The notes beneath the pieces were generated by a model. That model worked only from the letters and a program-made list of their open reading frames with translations, was not told where the DNA came from and ran no database searches. The position numbers were made by a program, and so were the translations under genes. Below are positions 1-5,910 of a DNA stretch of 7,598 bases, piece after piece. The first letter of the stretch is position 1. Every line of letters begins with the position of its first letter. This DNA is from an uncultured Clostridia bacterium (lineage in GTDB: Bacteria; Bacillota; Clostridia; Christensenellales; UBA1242), in contig CALWFX010000001.1 of assembly GCA_944377765.1 (NCBI GenBank), forward strand, positions 1-7,598. Reading direction: 5' to 3'.

Positions 1-37
1 CCTTAAATTTAACTTCCATAAAATTTGAATATTTCAT
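1..37 (-). CDS. spoIIAB: Anti-sigma F factor SpoIIAB, N-terminal fragment (probable)
   Basis: Only the first 12 codons are in the window; the gene continues past the left edge. The visible peptide is MKYSNFMEVKFK. It resembles the start of clostridial SpoIIAB proteins, where a short lead is followed by a Met-x-(hydrophobic)-x-Phe strand. An AAGGAG site at 43-48 lies just upstream of the ATG at 35-37. It overlaps the spoIIAA stop codon (47-49), so the two genes are probably translationally coupled, as expected for the spoIIA operon. In the known family SpoIIAB is a serine kinase and anti-sigma factor that holds sigma F inactive in the predivisional cell and phosphorylates SpoIIAA. The identification rests mainly on position after spoIIAA plus the short N-terminal match. 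An in-frame ATG at 17-19 is a less likely start because it has no equally good ribosome binding site. Confidence 0.72.
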   Translation of the reverse strand, partial: MKYSNFMEVKFK

Positions 38-46
38 AAAAACTCC

Positions 47-355
47 TTAAACAATTTTAGGCATAATTTCATATAGCCCAGTCATCTTAAAAATTTTTTC
101 AGCATGCTTTGATGGATTGCAAATAAAAATTGGAATATTCCTATCTTTCATTTTTTTATAGCGACCAATAAGCACACCAATACCAGTTGAATCCATAAAA
201 TCAAGTTCAGATAAGTCAATAACAATCTTTTGAAAATTGGTTTTAATAAAAAGTTTATCAAGTGTAAGTTTTGTGTAGCCCGCAGAATGTTCATCAAGTT
301 CTCCGCATAAAAGAACATATAATGTATTATTGTGCACACGACTTTTAATCTGCAT
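47..355 (-). CDS. spoIIAA: Anti-sigma F factor antagonist SpoIIAA (STAS domain)
   Basis: This 102-residue protein is a single STAS domain, slightly shorter than B. subtilis SpoIIAA (117). The key motif FMDSTGIGVLIGRYK at residues 53-67 matches the B. subtilis FMDSSGLGVILGRYK almost position for position. Ser56 is the expected site of phosphorylation by SpoIIAB. The N-terminal GELDEHSA (residues 18-25) also matches the family's GELDHHTA. In the known system, unphosphorylated SpoIIAA, produced by the phosphatase SpoIIE in the forespore, binds SpoIIAB and frees sigma F. The ATG at 353-355 is preceded by AGGAGGAA (359-366) at good spacing. The next gene begins 9 bases after the stop with its ribosome binding site inside the stop region, indicating an operon. 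General STAS antagonists such as RsbV are the alternative, but the motif match and the spoIIAB-like neighbour favour SpoIIAA. Confidence 0.92.
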   Translation of the reverse strand: MQIKSRVHNNTLYVLLCGELDEHSAGYTKLTLDKLFIKTNFQKIVIDLSELDFMDSTGIGVLIGRYKKMKDRNIPIFICNPSKHAEKIFKMTGLYEIMPKIV

Positions 356-376
356 AATTTCCTCCTGACATCAAAT

Positions 377-385
377 ATTTTAGCA
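377..385 (-). promoter_or_regulatory. Possible extended -10 promoter for spoIIAA
   Basis: On the minus strand TGC-TAAAAT forms an extended -10 box 10 bases upstream of the AGGAGG site of spoIIAA. No convincing -35 lies at 16-18 bases; a TTGTCT sits too close, at 13. No clear sigma H or sigma F/G consensus could be recognised in 361-480. The call is weak and the true spoIIA promoter may be different. Confidence 0.25.
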
Positions 386-481
386 CACGAAAAAAAGACA
401 ATCTTATATACTATTATCGAAAATTGATTTATTTTGTAATTTAAAGTTTATAAGTTATGCAATTTATATAAACAATATATT

Positions 482-524
482 GTGTAGTATGCAAATTAAA
501 AATGCAGTATATGGTGTAGTATGC
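482..524. repeat. 11-bp direct repeat in the divergent intergenic region
   Basis: The sequence GTGTAGTATGC occurs exactly at 482-492 and again at 514-524, with a degenerate copy of its core (GCAGTAT) at 504-510 between them. The repeats lie between the divergent spoIIAA and nucleoside hydrolase genes, 40-80 bases upstream of the hydrolase -35 box. This would be a suitable place for a regulator binding site. No known operator is recognised. The rest of the 356-614 intergenic stretch is AT-rich with no gene. Confidence 0.35.
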
Positions 525-563
525 CATAACACACAAAAAAAGAAAATATGAGTTTTAATCGTT

Positions 564-592
564 TTGTTTAAAAGCACAGTTTGTGTTATAAT
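564..592 (+). promoter_or_regulatory. Sigma-A-type promoter of the nucleoside hydrolase gene
   Basis: TTGTTT at 564-569 is followed after exactly 17 bases by a perfect TATAAT at 587-592. The predicted transcript start is near 599, giving a leader of about 16 bases that contains the AAAGGA ribosome binding site. This also decides the start codon: an in-frame TTG at 564 coincides with the -35 box and so cannot be the translation start. Confidence 0.75.
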
Positions 593-614
593 CTTAATTG
601 TTAAAGGAAATTTT

Positions 615-1547
615 ATGGAAGAAAAAATTGATGTAATTATTGTAACTGACCCAGGTGTTGATGATGCCATAACACTTATGTATGCAATATTTTGTGAAAA
701 ATTTAATATTAAACTCTTGGCAATTGCTGGCGGAAATGGTCCAATTTCTAATGCCACAAATAATGCCCTTTTTTTAATGGAGTTATTCAAACAAAACATA
801 CCTGTTACAGTTGGACCTGACCACCCACTTAAACGCCCACCAGTTTACGCCACCAAAGCACAAGGTAAAGGTGGACTTGGCGGAATTACAGTAAATCCGA
901 AAAAATTAAAAACAAAGCCACTTGATATTCCTGCCTGTGACGCAATGTATAACACTCTTAAAAAAGGTGGCAAAAAAATTACAGTTGTAGCCATTGGACC
1001 AATGACACCACTTGCTGAAATGTTAGAAAAATATTCAGATAGCAAAAAATATATTAAACAAATAATTTTCATGGGTGGAACAAAGGAAAAAATATTAGGA
1101 AAACCTTACAGAGAATTTAATATAAGTTTTGACCCTGAAAGTGTGGAAATTGCCATCAAAAGTAAAATCTCACTGGTTATGGTGCCGATGGAACTTGGGC
1201 ATTTTGCATATCTTGATAAAAATGATATTAAAAGATTTAAAAAGACAAACAAAATTGGAAAACTTTATGCTAAAATGTTTAAAAAATATAAAGATTTTCA
1301 TGTTGGTCATCTTGGAGCAGCGGTTCATGATGTTTGCACAATGTATTATTTAACTAATCCACAAAACATTAAAACAGAAGACACCTACATTGAAATGAAA
1401 AATTATAAAGATGACACAGCAGAATTTGGCTATATCGACACATCCTACACCAAAAAACCAAATGCAAAGGTTTGCGTTGACATGAACATCTCTGACTTTA
1501 AATATGACTTGTTTCAAGCACTTGAAAACACAAAGAAAATATTATAA
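615..1547 (+). CDS. Inosine/uridine-preferring nucleoside hydrolase family protein
   Basis: The 310-residue product spans the full length of the IU-NH fold; the family normally cleaves the N-glycosidic bond of ribonucleosides to base and ribose in the cytoplasm for salvage. Recognisable elements in order: TDPGVDDA at 11-18 (Ca2+ and ribose-binding aspartates D12, D16, D17), the N41/NN49-50 segment (family GN...T.NAL), PVTVGPDHPLKRP at 63-75, GPMTPLA at 128-134, the EFN triad at 167-169 followed by DP, and HDV at 238-240 (family HD, the last Ca2+ ligand). Two usually conserved positions differ. The first Asp of the DxDxxxDD signature is Val10, and the family HGxDGLGG is QGKGGLGG at 83-90, losing a His near the active site. 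Activity or specificity may therefore differ from characterised members. The ATG at 615 has AAAGGA (603-608) and is consistent with the promoter. The gene is monocistronic and ends at a terminator. Confidence 0.88.
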   Translation: MEEKIDVIIVTDPGVDDAITLMYAIFCEKFNIKLLAIAGGNGPISNATNNALFLMELFKQNIPVTVGPDHPLKRPPVYATKAQGKGGLGGITVNPKKLKTKPLDIPACDAMYNTLKKGGKKITVVAIGPMTPLAEMLEKYSDSKKYIKQIIFMGGTKEKILGKPYREFNISFDPESVEIAIKSKISLVMVPMELGHFAYLDKNDIKRFKKTNKIGKLYAKMFKKYKDFHVGHLGAAVHDVCTMYYLTNPQNIKTEDTYIEMKNYKDDTAEFGYIDTSYTKKPNAKVCVDMNISDFKYDLFQALENTKKIL

Positions 1548-1580
1548 AAAAAGAACTTTGATTTACAAAGTTCTTTTTTA
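1548..1580. terminator. Bidirectional rho-independent terminator
   Basis: The perfect stem AAAGAACTTTG / CAAAGTTCTTT around an ATTTA loop has A and T runs on the two sides, so it ends in a U-run when read from either strand. It starts immediately after the nucleoside hydrolase stop (1547) and lies just beyond the stop of the convergent large gene (1585), so it probably serves both. Confidence 0.9.
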
Positions 1581-1584
1581 TTTT

Positions 1585-4500
1585 CTATTCGCAAACGAAT
1601 GATGATATTGTCATTGTGTATCTCATGCCTAGAAATGTTGTTGGATATCTTTGATTTATTCCGCCACCCGAAGTGTAACAGGTTGCATTGTTGTAAGTTG
1701 TGCCAAGGTCGCGAACATAATACATATACACCGATTGCCTTGCGTTTAAATAATCTTTCACAAGGTCTGAAAATTCTACTGCATAGTTTTCTGAGCCCAT
1801 TACATCCTTTATCTCGGCTTCTGATGATAAAACTATCTTGCCTGTGTATGTTTCTGTTGTTGTCCCTGTGCTTGAAAACTTTTCTGTTTGTGAAGAAAAC
1901 TCAACTAAACCTCCCCTCTCTTCTGCATTAAAATTGTTAAAATAATAGTCTGCATATGAAAATTGTTCGTTTGCTGATATATATCCATCTGTTGTGTCCA
2001 TCATGCTTAGTGAATACTGACCCACTGAAACTATTTTGTCTTGCAATAATAATTTATTGCTTGCATTGGCATATCCTGACTTATAACTTGCGTTATCTTT
2101 TAATCTCCACCTAACCGGCTCAACCTTATACCAATTATTCAAAAAGTTGCAATACTCTATCCCATGATAAATTTTTGCTGCAAGCATATTTCCACCAAAA
2201 TAATAGACATTCGTGGATGTTGTAACTCCATCTAAGTCATCTAAAATATCATCATTGTTAAGTTCTTCAATGATTCCGCTGTCTGTAAGTTTTGTTTGTG
2301 GCATACTTCCAATTTCAATATACCAATAATCTCCTGCTAAATCATATTTCGCTTTATAGTTAGACTCCCAAACTGCATACAAATTCACTGTTCCACCATT
2401 TGTTGTGCTTAAATTCCTTACAACTTGTCCATCACTATACACTTTTGAACCGCTTGCACTTGTTGCCCAACCAACAAATTCACAACCTGCACATTCAAAT
2501 GTGTTTTTTCTTAAAGCCTGTGAAACACCATAGGTAAATGATTGATTGCTCATTGTTCCAGTTGCATTTTCACTGTTTTTATTAAACACAACTGTATATG
2601 TGTATGGAGTCCACTGTGCAACAAGAGTGACTGAGCCAGTTTTACCCTTAACACTTGTGCCAGCAGAATAAACTTGCCCACTGCTCCAACTTCCACTTGT
2701 CACTTTCGGTTTCCAACCTTGGAAGGTATAGCCTGTTTTTGATGTTGATGGCAATGTTTTTGTGTCATTGGTAGTATAGGTTATATCACTTACTGCACTT
2801 CCGCCATTTTCATCAAAAGTTATAGTATATTCAGATACAGTTACCTTTGTCCAAATTGCATAAAGTGTTATATCTCTATTTGATGTAAAGATATATGATG
2901 TGCTAACTCCTGTATATGAGCCAGCTACAGAACTTGAACTTGTGCTCCAATTTGAAAGAGTATAACCACTTCTAGTAAAAGTTGAGGCAGACAATGTGGT
3001 AAATCTTTCATTTTCTTCTACTGTTTGAGTTCTTGTTAATGCCCCTGTTGAAGTTGTTCCGCCATTTCCGTTGTATGTTATTGTATATTCTTCTGGTTCA
3101 ACTGGTTCAGGTGGGTCGTCTATGCTTGGTTGAGGTGGTTCTTCTTCGTTTGGATCAATGCTAAAATCAATCCAACCTGCAAAATATGGAGTCCAACGCT
3201 CAATGCGATACTCCCAATCATAATTATAGTCTAAAAAATCCCCTAAATAAATTCCATTTATAATATCTTGAATAGTTTCAAATTCACGACCATTTTCCAT
3301 TAATGTTGAATTTGTAAAATAATAGTAAAAATCCCAACAATCACCATAATTCGCATCAATATTATATAAATAACTATTAGTTGCTTTTTCCATATCTGCT
3401 TCTGCTAACACACCATTACCATTACTGTCAAAAGATTGACCAGAATTTACAAAGAAAATATCAGAATAATAATATGAACCATTAGATGTATCTGCCAATC
3501 CATCACGAATTAAACAACGATACATATCACCACCACCTTCTTCACTTTTAAATGGATATGCATTTAATTGATAATCATAAGAGTCATAACTAAAATGAAT
3601 TCCTTCATCTGTAAATGTATAAGCGCAATCAACAAAAGCACATATAACATTATTGGCAAATCCTGCAATTCCACCGCCACCACTAGATTTTAAACCAAAA
3701 TCTATCTCTGAAGAATATACATAGTAAGAAAAAGCAATATCACCAAAACATTCACCAATAACTCCACCAACCCAATCAAATGAATCTTCAAAGAGAGATA
3801 TATTTGTTTTGCTATAAATATCAATAACTGAACCATCTAAATAGCCAATAACACCACCGCAAACAGCGTAACCATTACCATTTCGGCTCCCCATTTCAAT
3901 TCCATATTCATCAGTAAGCCAATTTTCGGGCGGTGAAGCAATAACACCTTCAAAACTTACCTGATGAATATCAGAACCTTCCACATAACCAGCAAGTCCA
4001 CCCATATATGTATCAAAATATAATGCACCATTAACAATTGTCCCGCCACTTTTAACTTCAACAATAGTTGAAGAAGTAATTTGTCCTGCAAGCATTCCAA
4101 TTTTAAAACTTTCTATCATGCTATAATCATAGCCCATGCTATCCATAGCGTCACGAAATGAGCCTGGAATCATAATTGTTCCACTTATAGATAAATTATG
4201 AACATATCCTCCTTCAACACTTCCAAATAAGCCAATACCATTTCTAAATTTACCTTCATAAGAATCAAATAATATATGTGGATCAAATATATCATAACCA
4301 TAATCAAAAGCATATTTTTGATAAAGAGAAACATCAAGCAATATATTCATATTGTAAATTGAATAACCATTACCATCAAACTCCCACTTCCAAACAGGCA
4401 TTGGAAGCCAAGGAAAGCCTGACAAATCTATATCTTCTTCCAAGATTATTTTATTATATGAACCATCTCCATCATTGTTAAAATATTTATCAGTGCAAAA

Positions 4501-4809
4501 AACAAGAAATAATGCTTCAGCACTAGACACATGAATTTCTTCACCATCAATCCAAGAGTCTTGATAAGACCCAGGTGGAAGTTCGCCTTCTCCATAGGAC
4601 ATCAATTCGTCAAATTTTCCTGACATAAAGAAATTTTCAAAATCATTAACCATTTGATAATACTGGTCATAATTGTCATAATAATACGCTTCAATTTCAT
4701 CGCTTGAGTCACTATAACTTGAAGAAGCAGTTTGACTTAAAATTCCACCACTCACAATTCCTGTGACGAAAACTAAAACAAATGATAAAACTGAAATAAT
4801 TTTTTTCAT
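1585..4809 (-). CDS. Large secreted mosaic protein: GLUG-like and InlB-type repeats plus C-terminal domain
   Basis: The 1074-residue product has an N-terminal Sec signal (MKKIISVLSFVLVFVTGIVSGG, likely signal peptidase I cleavage near the QTA at 26-28; no lipobox Cys), so it is exported. The mature start is rich in Asp and Tyr. Residues 95-160 resemble the region preceding GLUG repeats, with IDLSG (127-131) and FDGNGYSIYNM (144-154). GLUG-like units follow from about 191 to 396 (GLFGSVEG, GGLAGYVEG, GGVIGYLDG, GGVIGECFG, GGIAGF), suggesting a beta-solenoid. A Pro/Glu linker at 552-573 leads to three InlB-type repeats (574-656, 660-735, 737-816), each ending in a W-hydrophobic signature. Residues 817-1074 form a separate C-terminal domain (EPVRWRL at 897-903, LLLQDKI at 920-926) that resembles the DUF6273-type domains of gut Clostridia; this is from memory and uncertain. 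There is no LPxTG signal and no C-terminal membrane segment, so the mode of surface attachment is unclear. AGGAGA at 4815-4820 supports the ATG at 4807-4809. An adhesin or host/matrix-binding role is inferred from repeat type only. Confidence 0.85.
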   Translation of the reverse strand: MKKIISVLSFVLVFVTGIVSGGILSQTASSSYSDSSDEIEAYYYDNYDQYYQMVNDFENFFMSGKFDELMSYGEGELPPGSYQDSWIDGEEIHVSSAEALFLVFCTDKYFNNDGDGSYNKIILEEDIDLSGFPWLPMPVWKWEFDGNGYSIYNMNILLDVSLYQKYAFDYGYDIFDPHILFDSYEGKFRNGIGLFGSVEGGYVHNLSISGTIMIPGSFRDAMDSMGYDYSMIESFKIGMLAGQITSSTIVEVKSGGTIVNGALYFDTYMGGLAGYVEGSDIHQVSFEGVIASPPENWLTDEYGIEMGSRNGNGYAVCGGVIGYLDGSVIDIYSKTNISLFEDSFDWVGGVIGECFGDIAFSYYVYSSEIDFGLKSSGGGGIAGFANNVICAFVDCAYTFTDEGIHFSYDSYDYQLNAYPFKSEEGGGDMYRCLIRDGLADTSNGSYYYSDIFFVNSGQSFDSNGNGVLAEADMEKATNSYLYNIDANYGDCWDFYYYFTNSTLMENGREFETIQDIINGIYLGDFLDYNYDWEYRIERWTPYFAGWIDFSIDPNEEEPPQPSIDDPPEPVEPEEYTITYNGNGGTTSTGALTRTQTVEENERFTTLSASTFTRSGYTLSNWSTSSSSVAGSYTGVSTSYIFTSNRDITLYAIWTKVTVSEYTITFDENGGSAVSDITYTTNDTKTLPSTSKTGYTFQGWKPKVTSGSWSSGQVYSAGTSVKGKTGSVTLVAQWTPYTYTVVFNKNSENATGTMSNQSFTYGVSQALRKNTFECAGCEFVGWATSASGSKVYSDGQVVRNLSTTNGGTVNLYAVWESNYKAKYDLAGDYWYIEIGSMPQTKLTDSGIIEELNNDDILDDLDGVTTSTNVYYFGGNMLAAKIYHGIEYCNFLNNWYKVEPVRWRLKDNASYKSGYANASNKLLLQDKIVSVGQYSLSMMDTTDGYISANEQFSYADYYFNNFNAEERGGLVEFSSQTEKFSSTGTTTETYTGKIVLSSEAEIKDVMGSENYAVEFSDLVKDYLNARQSVYMYYVRDLGTTYNNATCYTSGGGINQRYPTTFLGMRYTMTISSFVCE
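2362..3090 (-). other. Three tandem InlB-type (Listeria/Bacteroides) repeats
   Basis: These are protein-level repeats within the large secreted protein, residues 574-816. Unit starts are EYTITYNGNGG, EYTITFDENGG and TYTVVFNKNSE; each has a Gly-Tyr/Cys-x-hydrophobic-x-x-Trp turn (GYTLSNW, GYTFQGW, GCEFVGW) and ends in LYAIW, LVAQW or LYAVW. The third is the most diverged and carries a Cys pair (772 and 775). DNA identity between the units is low, so they are old repeats rather than a recent slippage product. Confidence 0.85.
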
Positions 4810-4921
4810 AATATTCTCCTATGACCATAAACACTTTTTTATTATGTATTTTTTCATTATTTTAATTAATTTTTAGGTTCGGTTTTAAATCTTAGTCGCA
4901 AATATCATTATTTTCAAAATC

Positions 4922-4949
4922 ATTTTAGCAAATCCCCCCCCCGAGTCAA
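4922..4949 (-). promoter_or_regulatory. Promoter of the secreted-protein gene with a G9 tract in the spacer
   Basis: On the minus strand TTGACT (4944-4949) and TAAAAT (4922-4927) are separated by 16 bases, and the -10 is preceded by TGC, an extended -10. Nine of the spacer bases (4934-4942) are an uninterrupted run of G. Upstream of the -35 lies an A7 run (4951-4957) and a very AT-rich stretch, which could act as an UP element. The predicted transcript start is near 4915, giving a leader of about 105 bases before the ATG at 4809. A run of nine G in DNA this AT-rich, placed between two near-consensus boxes, is the arrangement known from phase-variable promoters. Confidence 0.78.
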
Positions 4950-5078
4950 CTTTTTTTGTGGTATTTTTAATATATATTTAATATTTTAATACCTTTTATA
5001 TAAAAATATGGTTAATCACAATATATATTTTTAATCTTTTTTTCTTTATTTTCTTAATTTTGCATATTCAAAGAAATA
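4950..5078. other. AT-rich non-coding stretch
   Basis: No gene is seen here. The stretch is almost wholly A and T. It contains a 6-bp inverted repeat GGTATT (4960-4965) / AATACC (4988-4993) just upstream of the secreted-protein promoter, and a small CATATT / AATATG inverted repeat (5063-5080) that runs into the left arm of the palindromic element. Neither matches a known operator. Confidence 0.4.
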
Positions 5079-5157
5079 TGGCGGAAGTAAAATTTTTAGC
5101 ATGCTAAAAATTTGTTTTGCTTTTGCAAAACGCGAACAAGGTTCGCAACTTCCGCCA
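5079..5157. repeat. Three-armed palindromic element (four-way-junction fold)
   Basis: A 10-bp outer stem, TGGCGGAAGT (5079-5088) with ACTTCCGCCA (5148-5157), encloses three directly adjoining hairpins. Arm 1 is a perfect 24-base palindrome (5090-5113) centred on GCATGC. Arm 2 is GTTTTGC-TTTT-GCAAAAC (5114-5131). Arm 3 is GCGAAC-AAG-GTTCGC (5132-5146). Only one base is unpaired on each inner side of the outer stem (5089 and 5147). The fold works on both strands. The element has no coding potential, its G+C content differs from the surrounding AT-rich spacer, and it lies between the tsf terminator and the next promoter. This suits a small dispersed or non-autonomous mobile repeat, or a DNA cruciform. 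It is not a tRNA: there is no anticodon or TPsiC loop. The family is not recognised. Confidence 0.7.
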
Positions 5158-5200
5158 CCATACCATCGAATTAACATATTCACATATGAAAATATAAACT

Positions 5201-5235
5201 AAAAAAGATAGTGACTTAACTCACTATCTTTTTTT
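5201..5235 (-). terminator. Rho-independent terminator after tsf
   Basis: The stem GATAGTGA / TCACTATC (extended by flanking A and T runs) around a six-base loop is followed on the minus strand by a U-run. It starts four bases beyond the tsf stop codon and closes the rpsB-tsf operon. A T-run on the other side would let it act in both directions, though no plus-strand gene ends here. Confidence 0.9.
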
Positions 5236-5238
5236 AAA

Positions 5239-5892
5239 TTACTTTCCTGCCATTTGTTTTGCAACTTCTTCAGCAAGATTGTCATTTCTCTTTTCCATTC
5301 CTTCGCCAAGTTCATAACGAACAAATCTTCTGATTGAAATTTTTTCACCAATCTTTAAAGTTGCTTCTGTTAAAATATCCTTAATTGTTTTACTGCTATC
5401 TTTAACGAATGGTTGATTAAGAAGACAAACATCTTCATAATATTTTTTAATTCTGCCTTCAATCATTTTTTCAACGATATTAGCAGGTTTACCTTCGTTA
5501 AGTGCTTGAACTTTCAAAATTTCCTTTTCGCTTTCAAGTTCAGCTGGGTCAACTTCTGCTTCACTAACATATTTTGGATTTGCAGCAGCAATGTGCATTG
5601 CAATATCTTTAACTAAAAGTTGGAAATCTTCACTTTTAGCAACAAAGTCAGTTTCGCAGTTAACTTCAACCAAAACGCCAATTTTTCCACCCATGTGAAT
5701 ATATGAAGCAACAAGACCTTCACTTGCAATTCTGCTTTGTTTTTTATCAACCGCTTTAAGTCCTCTTTCACGAAGAATAACAATCGCCTTTTCAAAATCT
5801 CCATTTGCTTCGGTAAGTGCTTTTTTGCACTCCATCATACCAACGCCTGTTTGTTGTCTTAATTTAGCAACATCTTGTGCAGTAAAACTCAT
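5239..5892 (-). CDS. tsf: Translation elongation factor Ts (EF-Ts)
   Basis: EF-Ts is the guanine nucleotide exchange factor for EF-Tu in the cytoplasm. The 217-residue protein is the short form typical of many Gram-positive and thermophile lineages (E. coli has 283). The N-terminal UBA-like domain with LRQQTGVGMMECKKAL at 11-26 is the classic family signature. The EF-Tu-contacting TDFV motif is at 81-84, within VNCETDFVAKSEDF. The C-terminal SIRRFVRYELGEGMEKR segment (187-203) is also characteristic. The ATG at 5890-5892 has AAAGGAGA upstream (5900-5907) and lies 18 bases after the rpsB stop, so the two genes form the usual rpsB-tsf operon. A terminator follows directly, so pyrH and frr, which often come next in Bacillota, are not in this operon. 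Confidence 0.97.
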   Translation of the reverse strand: MSFTAQDVAKLRQQTGVGMMECKKALTEANGDFEKAIVILRERGLKAVDKKQSRIASEGLVASYIHMGGKIGVLVEVNCETDFVAKSEDFQLLVKDIAMHIAAANPKYVSEAEVDPAELESEKEILKVQALNEGKPANIVEKMIEGRIKKYYEDVCLLNQPFVKDSSKTIKDILTEATLKIGEKISIRRFVRYELGEGMEKRNDNLAEEVAKQMAGK

Positions 5893-5910
5893 AATTTTAT
5901 CTCCTTTTAA

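Noticed and set aside
564..614. Upstream TTG start adding 17 residues to the nucleoside hydrolase
   Set aside because: The TTG coincides with the -35 box and the added codons span the -10. The ATG at 615 has a ribosome binding site and begins at the family's normal N-terminus.
464..799. Open frame of 111 codons on the minus strand across the nucleoside hydrolase start
   Set aside because: It overlaps a well-supported gene and promoter on the other strand, has no ribosome binding site and resembles no known protein.
1585..4809. LPxTG-type cell wall sorting signal at the C-terminus of the large protein
   Set aside because: The protein ends in SSFVCE within a folded-looking domain, with no LPxTG, hydrophobic segment or basic tail.
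4820..4858. Short upstream reading frame (12 codons, minus strand) in the leader of the secreted-protein gene
   Set aside because: It begins with ATG AAA AAA and its TAG overlaps the AGGAGA site, but it has no convincing ribosome binding site and lies in AT-rich sequence where such frames arise by chance.
5079..5157. tRNA or tRNA-like gene
   Set aside because: The cloverleaf-like fold lacks tRNA landmarks: no seven-base anticodon loop, no TPsiC loop sequence and wrong arm lengths. Arm 1 is a loopless palindrome.
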